This document shows, one piece after another, positions 11,076 to 21,388 of a stretch of 64,000 bases of DNA. The translations under genes were made by a program, and so were the position numbers. The notes beneath the pieces are model-generated. The model was not told the DNA's origin. It did no database searches and worked only from the letters and a program-made list of their open reading frames with translations. Source of the DNA: Xanthobacteraceae bacterium (GTDB lineage Bacteria > Pseudomonadota > Alphaproteobacteria > Rhizobiales > Xanthobacteraceae); contig JAIENY010000010.1 of NCBI GenBank assembly GCA_019750915.1, forward strand, positions 1-64,000, read 5' to 3'. Numbering within the stretch: position 1 is the first letter of the stretch; the number at the start of each line of letters is the position of its first letter.

Positions 11076-11450
11076 TCAGTAGAGCGGGAACGCCGTCGGG
11101 CCACCACCGAGGTCAAAATTGTCGCTCAGCGGATTGCGGCCCTGATTGAGGCGGTCAATGTTGCGGCCGTAGTGGTAACCCGGCGCATAGGCATAGTCGG
11201 TAAACTTGCGATCGCCGGGCAACACCTCCGTGCCGCCATCGAGCCACGAACGCCGGCTGATGAATACGCGGGTCCGTGGGCCCGCCTGATAGGAATAGTT
11301 CGCGCCGCGGCTGTCGGTCGCCACCTGCCGCTTCTTCGGCGCCGCCATTGCGTCCGTCGCGCCAAAGCCGCCAACCATAACGGTCAGCGCCAGTGCAGCC
11401 GCCAGAACGCTCGTGCGCAAACCCGTCACGCCGGAAATTTTCGAAGCCAT
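11076..11450 (-). CDS. Small exported hypothetical protein
   Basis: 124 aa from MASKISGVTGLRTSVLAAALALTVMVGGFGATDAMAA (signal peptide). Confidence 0.7.
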   Translation of the reverse strand: MASKISGVTGLRTSVLAAALALTVMVGGFGATDAMAAPKKRQVATDSRGANYSYQAGPRTRVFISRRSWLDGGTEVLPGDRKFTDYAYAPGYHYGRNIDRLNQGRNPLSDNFDLGGGPTAFPLY

Positions 11451-11779
11451 CGTGTCCTCACGGAATCCAAGATTTCGCCACTTTACCCGTTCCGCCATCG
11501 TCGCCACAAGGCAATTTGCGCCACACTCGACGATATAAGTCGGCGGCTGGTCGAAATGTTTCAAAAATGCCAAAGATTTACCCGCCAAGAGCTGAACGGT
11601 CCGGGACGGGGACCGAGAGCCCGATCGGCCTTATTCGCGCGCGGCACTGGAATGGCGGCCGCGACGCGTTATCTGATGATTGGGCCCGCCGCACTGGGCG
11701 GCGTTGAATTTATGACATTTTTCGCCTAGAAGCGCGGCTTCGCCGCTGAAAACTGCGGCGTATTTTCTGGAGAGCTAAA

Positions 11780-12814
11780 ATGGGTTTCAAGGTGGCGTGC
11801 GTGGGAGCGACCGGCAATGTAGGCCGGGAAATGCTTAACATTCTCGATGAACGCTCCTTTCCGGCTGACGAAGTGGTGGCGCTTGCCTCCCGCCGCAGCC
11901 TGGGCGTCGAAGTGTCCTATGGCGACCGCACCCTGAAAGTCAAAGCGCTCGAAAACTACGATTTCAGCGATGTCGATATCTGCCTGATGTCGGCCGGCGG
12001 CGAGGTCTCAAAGGAATGGTCTCCGAAGATCGCCGCGCAGGGCGCCGTGGTGATCGATAATTCATCCGCATGGCGCATGGATCCGGACGTGCCGTTGATT
12101 GTGCCGGAAGTGAATGCCGAGGCGGCAGCCGGCTACACCAAGAAGAACATCATCGCCAATCCAAATTGCTCGACCGCGCAACTCGTGGTCGCGCTCAAGC
12201 CGTTGCACGATGCGGCGATCATCAAGCGCGTCGTGGTCTCGACCTATCAATCGGTGTCGGGGGCCGGCAAGGATGCGATGGACGAACTGTTTTCGCAGAC
12301 CAAGGCCGTTTACACGAACGCCGAACTCGTGAACAAGAAGTTTCCCAAGCGCATCGCCTTCAACGTCATTCCTCAAATCGACGTCTTCATGGAAGACGGC
12401 TATACCAAGGAGGAATGGAAGATGATGATGGAGACCAAAAAGATTCTCGATCCCAAGATCAAGCTCACGGCGACCTGCGTGCGCGTGCCGGTGTTCATCG
12501 GCCACTCCGAGGCGGTGAATGTCGAGTTCGAGAATCCGATCTCGGTTGAAGAGGCCCGCAGCATCCTGCGTCAGGCACCCGGCTGTCTGGTCATCGACAA
12601 GCATGAGCCGGGCGGCTACGTGACGCCCTATGAATCCGCGGGTGAAGACGCGACCTACATCAGCCGCATCCGCGAGGATGCAACGGTGGAGAACGGCCTG
12701 ACGTTCTGGTGTGTGTCCGATAACCTTCGCAAGGGCGCGGCATTGAACGCGATCCAGATCGCCGAAGTGCTGATCAACCGCAAGCTGTTGCAGCCGAAGA
12801 AAAAAGCGGCCTGA
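11780..12814 (+). CDS. asd: Aspartate-semialdehyde dehydrogenase
   Basis: 344 aa; VGATGNVGREML, NPNCSTAQLVVALKPLHDAA catalytic Cys motif. Confidence 0.97.
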   Translation: MGFKVACVGATGNVGREMLNILDERSFPADEVVALASRRSLGVEVSYGDRTLKVKALENYDFSDVDICLMSAGGEVSKEWSPKIAAQGAVVIDNSSAWRMDPDVPLIVPEVNAEAAAGYTKKNIIANPNCSTAQLVVALKPLHDAAIIKRVVVSTYQSVSGAGKDAMDELFSQTKAVYTNAELVNKKFPKRIAFNVIPQIDVFMEDGYTKEEWKMMMETKKILDPKIKLTATCVRVPVFIGHSEAVNVEFENPISVEEARSILRQAPGCLVIDKHEPGGYVTPYESAGEDATYISRIREDATVENGLTFWCVSDNLRKGAALNAIQIAEVLINRKLLQPKKKAA

Positions 12815-12837
12815 GCGGCCCTGCGAAGGAAACGGAC

Positions 12838-13413
12838 GTGATGACGAAAAAGCCCGCGCCATCACAGCAACCCGCAAGCTACCCGAAGCGGATCGAACTG
12901 ATGTTCGAGTCGGTTCTATTCAACAGCCGCTGGCTGATGGCGCCGTTCTATCTCGGTCTTGTCATCAGCCTGGCGGTGCTGCTGCTGAAGTTCGTCGCGA
13001 TTCTGATCGAGTTCATTCTGCACGCGTACGGCGCGAAGGAATCCGACATCATTCTCGGCGTGCTGTCGCTGATCGACATCGCCCTGACCGGGAATTTGAT
13101 CCTGATCGTGGTGTTCTCGGGCTACGAGAATTTCGTGTCACGCATTCACACCGAAGGCCATCCCGACTGGCCGGAGTGGATGGCGAAGATAGACTTCGCC
13201 GGTCTGAAACAGAAACTGATGGCCTCGATTGTCGCGATCTCGGCGATTCAGGTGCTTAAGGCGTTCATGAACATCGACGGCGGTTACGACAACCAGAAGC
13301 TCGGCTGGCTGGTCGGCATCCATCTGGTGTTCGTGGCGTCGGCGTTCGTACTGGCGCTGTCGGACAGGATTTCCGACGACAAGCATGACGGACGTCATTC
13401 CGACGAGGACTAG
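12838..13413 (+). CDS. YqhA/UPF0114 family membrane protein
   Basis: FESVLFNSRWLMAPFYLGL, GYENFVSRI, SIVAISAIQVLKAFM. Confidence 0.88.
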   Translation: MMTKKPAPSQQPASYPKRIELMFESVLFNSRWLMAPFYLGLVISLAVLLLKFVAILIEFILHAYGAKESDIILGVLSLIDIALTGNLILIVVFSGYENFVSRIHTEGHPDWPEWMAKIDFAGLKQKLMASIVAISAIQVLKAFMNIDGGYDNQKLGWLVGIHLVFVASAFVLALSDRISDDKHDGRHSDED

Positions 13414-14054
13414 GCCTCGTCGGTGGCGTTGACGAATTTGCCGGTGGCCTTGTCGAGGACCGACAGCGAGCCGTGCGACACGCCGAAATAGGCACCGTGC
13501 AGTTGCAGCTTGCCGCGCTCAGCGAGAATTTTCACGCAAGGGAACGTCATCAGATTGTCGAGGCTTTGCAGCACCGCGCGCTTTTCCAGCCGGGTGATGA
13601 AATCATGCTCGCCCTCACCCGGCTTGCGCACGGTCTCGTCTCGCGTCGCTTCGAGAATCGACATCCATTTGCCGATAAAGTCGCCGGGCGACAACGGCTC
13701 GGTGTCCTGTACGAGAGCCTTGATGCCGCCGCACTGGGCGTGGCCGAGCACCACGATGTTTTTCACCCGCAGTACCTGCACGGCGAATTCGAGCGCGGCG
13801 GATACGCCGTGCGCCGCGCCGTCCGGTGCATAGGGCGGAACCAGATTGGCGACATTTCGAACAACGAATAATTCGCCCGGTCCCGCATCGAAAATCACCT
13901 CGGGTGAAACGCGCGAGTCGCAGCAGCCGATGACCATGGTTTCAGGCGACTGCCCGCGCTCGGACAGTTCACGGTAGCGGGTCTGCTCCGTCGGGAGCCG
14001 TTGCTGACGAAACGCGAGATATCCAGATAGCAGACGATCGGGGAAGGTTTTCAT
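13410..14054 (-). CDS. Beta-class carbonic anhydrase
   Basis: CCDSRVSPE and GHAQCGGIKAL zinc-ligand motifs; start MKTFPDRLLSG at 14054. Confidence 0.95.
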   Translation of the reverse strand: MKTFPDRLLSGYLAFRQQRLPTEQTRYRELSERGQSPETMVIGCCDSRVSPEVIFDAGPGELFVVRNVANLVPPYAPDGAAHGVSAALEFAVQVLRVKNIVVLGHAQCGGIKALVQDTEPLSPGDFIGKWMSILEATRDETVRKPGEGEHDFITRLEKRAVLQSLDNLMTFPCVKILAERGKLQLHGAYFGVSHGSLSVLDKATGKFVNATDEA

Positions 14055-14172
14055 TTTGGCCCTTGGGCGGATGCGACCAAAGATGGATAACCATCTCCGG
14101 CTGCTCCGACAAGACTTTCGGGGACAATACCGGGATGCTATCGGCATCTCCAAACCGTTCTGGAGGACTCGA

Positions 14173-15054
14173 ATGATCCGCCCGCGCCGCAGCGTCCTGT
14201 TCATGCCCGGATCGAACACGCGCGCGATGGAAAAGGCGCGGGGTCTGGCGGCGGACGGGCTCATCTTTGACCTCGAAGATTCAGTGGCGCCGGACGCCAA
14301 ACCTGCGGCGCGTGAACGGATCGCGCAGGCGCTTGCGGTGGCGAACTTTGGCAAGCGCGAGCGAATTATCCGCACCAACCCTATCGGCTCACCATTCTGG
14401 GCCGACGACAGCGCCATGGCCGCGAAGGCCGAACCCGACGCCATTCTGGTCCCGAAGGTTTCGGGACCGGAGGATATTGTCGCGATTGGACAGCGTCTGA
14501 ACAATCTTGGCGCCAATCCGGCGATCAAGGTCTGGGTGATGATCGAAGCGCCGTTGGCGCTGCTCCAGATCGGGAAAATCGCTGCCTGCGCGCAGGATAA
14601 GACCACGCGCCTTGATGCCTTTGTGCTCGGTCCCAATGACATATCGCTGGAAACGCGGATCCGCATGAAGCCTGGCCGCGCGGAAATGATCCCGCTATTC
14701 CTGGATTGTGTGATTGCGGCGCGAAGCTACGGAGTCGAGATTCTGGACGGTCCCTATAGCGATTTCAGCGACAACGACGGTCTCGCGCATGAATGCGCGC
14801 AGGCGCGCGATCTCGGCTTTGACGGCAAGACGCTGATCCATCCCGGTCAGATCGATGTCGCGAACGCAGCCTTTACGCCGTCCCCGGAAGAACTCGCCTA
14901 TGCAAGAAGGATCGTTGCCGCATTCGCGTTAAGGGAAAACGCAGCGAAAGGCGCGATCAACCTTGACGGCCGCATGGTGGAGCGGCTGCACGCGGAAATG
15001 GCGCGGAGGACGATCGCGATGATCGACGCCATCGCGGCGCTGCATTCGGCCTGA
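14173..15054 (+). CDS. HpcH/HpaI aldolase/citrate lyase beta-like (CitE family) protein
   Basis: RPRRSVLFMPGSNTRAMEKARGLAADGLIFDLEDSVAPDAK; GFDGKTLIHPGQIDVAN. Confidence 0.9.
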   Translation: MIRPRRSVLFMPGSNTRAMEKARGLAADGLIFDLEDSVAPDAKPAARERIAQALAVANFGKRERIIRTNPIGSPFWADDSAMAAKAEPDAILVPKVSGPEDIVAIGQRLNNLGANPAIKVWVMIEAPLALLQIGKIAACAQDKTTRLDAFVLGPNDISLETRIRMKPGRAEMIPLFLDCVIAARSYGVEILDGPYSDFSDNDGLAHECAQARDLGFDGKTLIHPGQIDVANAAFTPSPEELAYARRIVAAFALRENAAKGAINLDGRMVERLHAEMARRTIAMIDAIAALHSA

Positions 15055-15058
15055 ACCG

Positions 15059-15664
15059 TTACAGCCAGGGACGCTCGACCTTTTCCTTCGCTTCGAACGT
15101 ATCGATCGAGGACTTCTTCTGCATCGTCAGTCCGATATCGTCGAGCCCGTTGAGCAGACAATGCTTGCGGAACGGATCGATGTCGAACTTGATCTTGCCG
15201 CCGTCCGGTCCCCGGATTTCCTGATTCTCGAGGTCGATGGTCAGCGTTGCGTTGGCGCCGCGTTCGGCGTCGTCGAACAGCTTGTCGAGCTGCTCGTGTG
15301 TGACGCGGATCGGCAGCAGGCCGTTCTTGAAACAGTTGTTGTAAAAAATATCGCCGAACGAAGTCGAGATCACGCAACGGATGCCGAAATCGTGCAGCGC
15401 CCACGGTGCGTGCTCGCGGCTCGAACCGCAACCGAAATTGTCGCCCGCGACCAGAATGCTGGCCTGACGGTAGGCTGGCTTGTTCAGTACGAAGTCGGGA
15501 TTTTCGCTTCCGTCATCATTGTAGCGCTGTTCAGAAAACAATCCTTTGCCGAGCCCGGTGCGCTTGATCGTCTTCAGATATTGCTTAGGGATGATCATGT
15601 CGGTATCGACATTGATGATCTTCAAGGGAGCCGCAACACTGTTTAGAACGATGAATTTTTCCAT
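15059..15664 (-). CDS. leuD: 3-isopropylmalate dehydratase small subunit
   Basis: 201 aa from [50 protein letters not shown]. Confidence 0.97.
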   Translation of the reverse strand: MEKFIVLNSVAAPLKIINVDTDMIIPKQYLKTIKRTGLGKGLFSEQRYNDDGSENPDFVLNKPAYRQASILVAGDNFGCGSSREHAPWALHDFGIRCVISTSFGDIFYNNCFKNGLLPIRVTHEQLDKLFDDAERGANATLTIDLENQEIRGPDGGKIKFDIDPFRKHCLLNGLDDIGLTMQKKSSIDTFEAKEKVERPWL

Positions 15665-15855
15665 AGCCAATTGTTCCGGTTGCCTGAATTCCGGGGGTGG
15701 TCGCACAGCGACCGGATTTGGAACGGTTCTTATAACGATTGGGGCGACTTCGCAAAGGCCTATCCGACGCATAGCCGAATGCGTCCCTCGCGGTGGTTGA
15801 CGTCTTTCCTCCAATCGGAGACACATTGGGTCTCCGAAGCGCGGGGAGGCTGGTC

Positions 15856-16173
15856 ATGGGGAAGTTAACACCGGTTTTGGTCGGAACCGTTTTTACGGTT
15901 TGTGTCGCGGCGGGCACCCCCGCGGCGGCGGCACCTGCTGCGGATAGTTTATATCAAGGCGACGTGGCGGTGAAATCCAAGGGCCTGTCGGCCGAGGAGT
16001 TTTCATCGCAAAGCCGCAAGGTCCTGCATCGGGCGCCCCGCCGGGTGCGAATCTATGCGCCGCGCGGGCCTGGTCCGAACTCGGTTCGCATCTGCTCGTC
16101 GTATTATGAGTATGAACATCGCGTCAGTGGTACCGTGATCGTGCCGCGCGAGAGCTGTCACTGGAGCGGCTAG
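15856..16173 (+). CDS. Small exported hypothetical protein
   Basis: Signal-peptide-like start MGKLTPVLVGTVFTVCVAAGTPAAAA; 105 aa. Confidence 0.6.
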   Translation: MGKLTPVLVGTVFTVCVAAGTPAAAAPAADSLYQGDVAVKSKGLSAEEFSSQSRKVLHRAPRRVRIYAPRGPGPNSVRICSSYYEYEHRVSGTVIVPRESCHWSG

Positions 16174-16359
16174 CGCACCGTTCAGTTTGTTTTTTGCAAA
16201 ACGTGTTCAGGTTTCATCGTGCGGTAAAAATAATAACCTGCGCGGCGCATTTCCCGTTCAGATGCGGTTCATGGCGATCGCTCATCCTATGGTGCAGTCC
16301 AACTCCGCGGAACACTCATGTCCCAAGTGAGTTGGGGCGTCACACCACAAGGGAGAGTT

Positions 16360-16575
16360 ATGACGATGAAGAAATTTCTGGGGCTTCTTGCCGTCGCAGG
16401 CCTGATGTTCGTTTTCACGCCGTCGCAACAGGCGGATGCGATGTCACTCGCCAACCCCGGCGCCGCAACTGCCGCGAAGCAGGCTCATGCAGGCCTCACG
16501 ACCGAAGTTCATTGGCGTCGCCATGGATATCGCCGCCATTGGCGTCGCCATCACTGGCATCGCCGCCATTGGTGA
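16360..16575 (+). CDS. Small exported His/Arg/Trp-rich protein
   Basis: MTMKKFLGLLAVAGLMFVFTPSQQADA signal peptide, C-terminus HWRRHGYRRHWRRHHWHRRHW. Confidence 0.65.
   Translation: MTMKKFLGLLAVAGLMFVFTPSQQADAMSLANPGAATAAKQAHAGLTTEVHWRRHGYRRHWRRHHWHRRHW
16510..16572 (+). repeat. Imperfect tandem repeat (27 and 30-nt units) encoding the His/Arg-rich tail
   Basis: cattggcgtcgccatggatatcgccgc / cattggcgtcgccatcactggcatcgccgc / cattgg. Confidence 0.8.
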
Positions 16576-16618
16576 GGCGTTCAGCATTATCGTTAATGCT
16601 TTGCTTAACCACTTCGAA

Positions 16619-16646
16619 CAGGTCCGGCTCCGCCGGGCCTGTTTTT
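16619..16646 (+). terminator. Rho-independent terminator
   Basis: caggtccggc-tcc-gccgggcctg then ttttt (one G-T pair). Confidence 0.75.
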
Positions 16647-16726
16647 GTTGATGCTGGCAGCATAGCTGAGAGCGTGCGCGATCGCTCGCGCTCAATTTGG
16701 GAGTTCAATTCGCAGGAGGACTTTCG

Positions 16727-17170
16727 ATGAGAAGGATTCTTGGTGCGGCGTTTGTATTTCTTGCCCTGACGGTGTCGGGGTTAAGTTCGATAGCTCCGGT
16801 GCAAGCCCGACCACGGGCTCAGGTGAGCTCGACAGATCGAATTGATCTGCGTCCGACCGATATTAGTGCGCGACGTTATCACCCTCACCGGAACCATCAC
16901 GTCTATGGGCCATACTATCAGCCTCACTGGCGCTGGGGCCGGCCCTATTACTATCGCCCCTATTATGCGCGCTCTTATTACCAGCCTTATGGCGGTCCGT
17001 ATTACGGCTCCTACGGCCTGGGCTTCGGTTATTACGGCGGAGGAGCGCGCTACTATACTTGGGCACCCCGCTATTATGGATGGGGTCCGCGTTACGCCGG
17101 GTGTTGCGGCTGGGGCTGGGGCGGTCCGCGCTTCTACGGGCCTGGCTTCGGAGTAGGTTTCGGCTTCTGA
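16727..17170 (+). CDS. Exported Gly/Tyr-rich low-complexity protein
   Basis: MRRILGAAFVFLALTVSGLSSIAPVQA signal peptide then Y/G/P/R-rich tail (YYGGGARYYTWAPRYYGWGPRY). Confidence 0.65.
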   Translation: MRRILGAAFVFLALTVSGLSSIAPVQARPRAQVSSTDRIDLRPTDISARRYHPHRNHHVYGPYYQPHWRWGRPYYYRPYYARSYYQPYGGPYYGSYGLGFGYYGGGARYYTWAPRYYGWGPRYAGCCGWGWGGPRFYGPGFGVGFGF

Positions 17171-17178
17171 GTCGAATG

Positions 17179-17212
17179 AAAAAAACAGGCGCCGCGAGGC
17201 GCCTGTTTTTTC
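17179..17212. terminator. Bidirectional terminator between Gly/Tyr-rich gene and leuC
   Basis: aaaaacaggcgcc-gcga-ggcgcctgttttt with A and T tracts on both sides. Confidence 0.88.
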
Positions 17213-17231
17213 TCGATGATCGCCTGCGGTG

Positions 17232-18644
17232 TCAGGCCGCTTTCCACTCGCGGATGTCGACGAAGTGACCAGCGACGGCTGCCGCTGCCGCCATCGCGGG
17301 CGACACCAGATGCGTACGGCCCTTGTGGCCCTGACGGCCCTCGAAGTTGCGGTTCGAAGTCGAAGCGCAGCGCTCCTCCGGGGACAGCTTGTCCGGGTTC
17401 ATCGCCAGGCACATCGAGCAGCCCGGTTCACGCCATTCAAAGCCGGCCTTGATGAAGATTTTGTCGAGACCTTCCGCTTCAGCCTGTTCCTTCACGAGTC
17501 CGGAGCCCGGCACGACCATTGCCTTGACGTTGCCGTTGACGGTGTGGCCGTTCAACACGCTCGCCGCAGCGCGCAAATCCTCGATGCGGCCATTGGTGCA
17601 CGAGCCGATGAAGATACGGTCGAGCTTGATGTCGGTGATTTTTGTGCCAGCCTTGAGGCCCATATAAGCCAGTGCGCGCTCCTTCGACAGCCGCTTGGCC
17701 TCATCCTCGATCTTTGCAGGATCGGGGACAGCGCCCGAGACGGCGACGACGTCCTCGGGCGAGGTGCCCCAGGTGACGATCGGCGGCAGGTTTGCGGCAT
17801 CAAGCCTGATCTCCGCATCGAAATGCGCGTTGTCGTCGCTGCGCAACGTATCCCAGTAACGAACCGCCTTGTCCCAGTTCTCGCCCTTCGGCGCGAGCGG
17901 GCGACCTTTCAGGAAAGCGTAGGCCTTCTCGTCGGGCGCGACGATGCCGGCGCGAGCGCCGCCTTCGATCGACATGTTGCAGACCGTCATGCGGCCTTCC
18001 ATCGTGAGCGAGCGGATCGCCTCGCCGGCGTATTCCAGAACGTAACCGGTTCCGCCTGCAGTGCCGATCTCACCGATGATGGCGAGGATGATGTCCTTTG
18101 CGGTCACGCCCTTCGGCAATTTGCCGTCGACGATCGCGCGCATGTTCTTGGCTTTCTTCTGGATCAGCGTTTGGGTCGCCAGCACATGCTCGACCTCGGA
18201 GGTGCCGATGCCGTGCGCGAGCGCACCGAACGCGCCATGCGTCGAGGTGTGGCTGTCGCCGCAAACGATGGTTGTCCCGGGCAGCGTGAATCCCTGTTCC
18301 GGACCGATCACGTGGACGATGCCTTGCCTCTTGTCGAATTCGTTGAAGTAGGACACCCCGAATTCAAGGGCATTCCGCGCCAGCGCGGCGATCTGATCGG
18401 CGCTTTCCGGGTCGGGATTGGGCTTCGAGCGGTCGGTGGTCGGGACATTGTGGTCGACCACGGCCAGCGTCTTCTCCGGGGAGTGAACCTTGCGGCCCGC
18501 AACGCGAAGACCCTCGAAGGCCTGCGGCGACGTCACTTCGTGAACGAGATGCCGGTCAATATAGAGCAGGCAGGTGCCATCGGATTGCTCGTCAACCAGG
18601 TGATCGTTCCAGATCTTGTCGTACAGGGTCGTCGGTTTGGCCAT
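17232..18644 (-). CDS. leuC: 3-isopropylmalate dehydratase large subunit
   Basis: 470 aa; [60 protein letters not shown]. Confidence 0.98.
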   Translation of the reverse strand: MAKPTTLYDKIWNDHLVDEQSDGTCLLYIDRHLVHEVTSPQAFEGLRVAGRKVHSPEKTLAVVDHNVPTTDRSKPNPDPESADQIAALARNALEFGVSYFNEFDKRQGIVHVIGPEQGFTLPGTTIVCGDSHTSTHGAFGALAHGIGTSEVEHVLATQTLIQKKAKNMRAIVDGKLPKGVTAKDIILAIIGEIGTAGGTGYVLEYAGEAIRSLTMEGRMTVCNMSIEGGARAGIVAPDEKAYAFLKGRPLAPKGENWDKAVRYWDTLRSDDNAHFDAEIRLDAANLPPIVTWGTSPEDVVAVSGAVPDPAKIEDEAKRLSKERALAYMGLKAGTKITDIKLDRIFIGSCTNGRIEDLRAAASVLNGHTVNGNVKAMVVPGSGLVKEQAEAEGLDKIFIKAGFEWREPGCSMCLAMNPDKLSPEERCASTSNRNFEGRQGHKGRTHLVSPAMAAAAAVAGHFVDIREWKAA

Positions 18645-18772
18645 GTTCGTGTTTCGCTTTTTGTGGTGTTAACGGCGCTTTCAAATAGGCACCTGTTCCA
18701 GCGGGCTTTTTACTCGCATTGGAACGCATGGGAAAGTATTCTCGCCATATAAGAACTGCATAGAGGTACTCA

Positions 18773-19228
18773 ATGTCTGCACGGCCACCGGTCGCGCCCT
18801 ACCTGACAGCTTCGCCGGCAGCCGGGGCCATTGCCTTCTATGCCGCCGCTTTTGACGCGAAGCAGAAAGCCCTGATGCCGGCGTTGGATGGCATGCGGAT
18901 CATGCATTGCGAGCTGGAGATCAACGGCGGCACGGTGTTTCTCGCAGACGCGTTCCCTGAGTTCGGTACGGCGCGGACCCCGATGCCCGGCGAACCCGTT
19001 ACGATGTCGGTCAGCCTTGAGTTCAATACGTCCGAGAAGGTCGACGAGGTGTTCGCCCGCGCCACGAAGCTTGGCGCCAAGGGCGAACTGACGCCGACGC
19101 ATTCGTTCTGGGGCACACGCACGGCGATCGTGCGCGATCCGTTCGGCCATCGCTGGATCATGAATGGGCCGCTGTCGTCATCGCGGAAAGCCGACTCATC
19201 GTCGAGCGGGGCGAGTTCGGACAAATAA
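18773..19228 (+). CDS. VOC/glyoxalase-like (PhnB type) protein
   Basis: PYLTASPAAGAIAFYAAAFDAKQ ... WGTRTAIVRDPFGHRWIMN. Confidence 0.85.
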   Translation: MSARPPVAPYLTASPAAGAIAFYAAAFDAKQKALMPALDGMRIMHCELEINGGTVFLADAFPEFGTARTPMPGEPVTMSVSLEFNTSEKVDEVFARATKLGAKGELTPTHSFWGTRTAIVRDPFGHRWIMNGPLSSSRKADSSSSGASSDK

Positions 19229-19255
19229 AAAAGCGCGGTCAAACCGCGCTTTTTT
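19227..19255. terminator. Bidirectional terminator between VOC gene and rplS
   Basis: aaaaaagcgcggt-caa-accgcgctttttt. Confidence 0.88.
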
Positions 19256-19275
19256 AAATTGAGATCTGACGCCGA

Positions 19276-19659
19276 TTACTCGGCGGGGGCGGCCTGCCGC
19301 TGATCCTGCTTCTCGGCGATACGGGCAGACTTGCCGCGCAGGCCACGCAGATAATACAGCTTGGCGCGTCGCACCTTGCCGCGGCGCACAACCTTGATCG
19401 AGTCGATCATCGGCGAATAGATCGGGAAGACGCGCTCGACGCCCTCGCCGTAGGAAATCTTGCGCACGGTGAAGCTCTCGTTGAGTCCGCCGCCATGACG
19501 GCCGATCACGACGCCTTCATAGGCCTGCACGCGAGTACGGTCGCCTTCCTTGACCTTCACGTTGACGGTCACGGTGTCGCCCGGTCCGAAGTCCGGAATG
19601 GTCTTGCCGGCGGCAAGCTTGTCGAGCTGTTCTTTTTCGAGCTCTTGAATAAGGTCCAT
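19276..19659 (-). CDS. rplS: 50S ribosomal protein L19
   Basis: [58 protein letters not shown]; start [11 protein letters not shown] at 19659. Confidence 0.98.
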   Translation of the reverse strand: MDLIQELEKEQLDKLAAGKTIPDFGPGDTVTVNVKVKEGDRTRVQAYEGVVIGRHGGGLNESFTVRKISYGEGVERVFPIYSPMIDSIKVVRRGKVRRAKLYYLRGLRGKSARIAEKQDQRQAAPAE

Positions 19660-19763
19660 CGGTAAAACTCCATCGGGCGGCGCGCCCGGATAGGGCTGCG
19701 CGGAAATTCGTATCCAGCAGATGCACGGATTGCGCGGTGCTATACGCCAAACCGGAAGGGTTG

Positions 19764-20483
19764 TCACCCATCCGTCGTGTTTTTTGGCCTCATGGAGGCG
19801 ATTTTAGCGGTCCAGAGGTCCGGGCGGCGGCTCCGGGTCAATTCCTCGGCCTGTCCCCGGCGCCAGGCAGCGATTTTGGCGTGATCGCCGGAGGTCAGAA
19901 CCTGCGGAATAGGCCGGCCCTCGAACTCCTGCGGACGGGTATATTGGGGGTACTCCAGAAGCCCTTCCGAGAAGCTCTCCTCGGTTCCCGAGGCCAATTT
20001 GCCCATCACGCCCGGCAAAAGGCGAATACAGGTGTCGATCAGGACCATAGCGGCCAGTTCCCCACCCGACAGCACATAGTCCCCGATCGAAACCTCCTCG
20101 AGCCCGCGCGCCTCAATCACCCGCTGGTCGACCCCCTCAAACCGCCCGCACAGCAACACGGCGCCGGGGCCCTGAGCCAGTTCGGTCACGCGGGATTGGG
20201 TCAATGGCCGACCGCGCGGGCTCATCAACAAACGCGGGCGATCCTTTGCCGGGTCGGCTGCGTCAATCGCGGCAGCTAGAATATCGGCTCGCAGCACCAT
20301 GCCGGGTCCACCACCCGCCGGGGTGTCGTCGACGCTGCGGTGTTTGTCGGTTGCCGAATCGCGGATGTCGCGGACATCGAGCATCCAGATCTGCGCGTCG
20401 AGCGCGCGTCCCGCGAGGCTGACCCCGAGCGGCCCCGGAAACATCTCCGGAAACAGGGTGAGGACGCTCGCGTGCCACGTCAT
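19764..20483 (-). CDS. trmD: tRNA (guanine-N1)-methyltransferase
   Basis: 239 aa; [50 protein letters not shown]. Confidence 0.97.
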   Translation of the reverse strand: MTWHASVLTLFPEMFPGPLGVSLAGRALDAQIWMLDVRDIRDSATDKHRSVDDTPAGGGPGMVLRADILAAAIDAADPAKDRPRLLMSPRGRPLTQSRVTELAQGPGAVLLCGRFEGVDQRVIEARGLEEVSIGDYVLSGGELAAMVLIDTCIRLLPGVMGKLASGTEESFSEGLLEYPQYTRPQEFEGRPIPQVLTSGDHAKIAAWRRGQAEELTRSRRPDLWTAKIASMRPKNTTDG

Positions 20484-21022
20484 GGCGCGTGATCCTCAGC
20501 GCCGTCGGGCGTGTCGCCTTCGATCTCGTTCGGCAGTTCGATCACGACGTGACCGGCCGCGACATCGACGGTCGGCACCACGGCATTGGTAAACGGCAGG
20601 AGCAGCGTCGGTCCGCTCGATGGCGCGACCTCGATGATGTCGCCTGCGCCGAAATTGTGGATCGCGCTCACCATGCCGATCTGCCGGCCTGAGGAATCGA
20701 TCGCGCGCAGTCCGATCAGATCTGCATGGTAGTATTCGCCGTCATCGGTGCCGGGCAGTTGATTGCGTGCGATGTAGAGCTCAACGCCGTTGATGCGTTC
20801 GGCATCATTGCGTGTGGCGATGTCTTTCAGGGTGGCAACCAGATGATCCTTCGCCATCCGCGCACGCAGCACCTCAAACTGCCGCGCGCCGTCCTTTGTC
20901 GTGAGCGGGCCGTAATCCAGAACCGCGAGCGGGTCTTCGGTAAACGGCCACAGCTTCACTTCGCCGCGCACACCGTGCGCGGCGCCGATCTTCGCAACGC
21001 AGATCAGCGCTGCCTTGTTCAC
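20480..21022 (-). CDS. rimM: Ribosome maturation factor RimM
   Basis: [22 protein letters not shown]; position between rpsP and trmD. Confidence 0.95.
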   Translation of the reverse strand: MNKAALICVAKIGAAHGVRGEVKLWPFTEDPLAVLDYGPLTTKDGARQFEVLRARMAKDHLVATLKDIATRNDAERINGVELYIARNQLPGTDDGEYYHADLIGLRAIDSSGRQIGMVSAIHNFGAGDIIEVAPSSGPTLLLPFTNAVVPTVDVAAGHVVIELPNEIEGDTPDGAEDHAP

Positions 21023-21028
21023 GCGCGA

Positions 21029-21352
21029 TTAAGCGGCTTTCTCGCCGGCCTTGCGCTCCTTGCGCGGCACGGCCTTCTCAGGGTTGTTGCGCGGAGTGCG
21101 CTTGGCGACGCCAGCCGCGTCGAGGAAACGCATCACGCGATCCGACGGCTGCGCGCCCTTGGCCATCCAGGCCTTGACCTTTTCCATGTCGAGCTTGAGG
21201 CGAGCTTCGTTGTCCTTCGGCAGCAGCGGATTGAAGTGACCCAGACGCTCGATGAAGCGGCCGTCACGTGGAAAGCGCGAGTCGGCGACGACCACGTGAT
21301 AGACCGGACGTTTCTTGGTGCCGGCGCGGGCGAGGCGAATAACGACTGACAT
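21029..21352 (-). CDS. rpsP: 30S ribosomal protein S16
   Basis: [43 protein letters not shown]. Confidence 0.98.
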   Translation of the reverse strand: MSVVIRLARAGTKKRPVYHVVVADSRFPRDGRFIERLGHFNPLLPKDNEARLKLDMEKVKAWMAKGAQPSDRVMRFLDAAGVAKRTPRNNPEKAVPRKERKAGEKAA

Positions 21353-21388
21353 TTGTGTTCTCCTTAAATTGAATGTTGGTTGATGCGA

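Noticed and set aside
13410-14054. Carbonic anhydrase as a CynT-type partner of the cyanase
   Set aside because: It is 22 kb from cynS, among housekeeping genes; no positional evidence for a dedicated link.
17229-18752. 507-aa plus-strand ORF overlapping leuC
   Set aside because: Antisense to an unambiguous leuC; long shadow ORFs are expected in GC-rich codon-biased DNA and the translation shows no motif.
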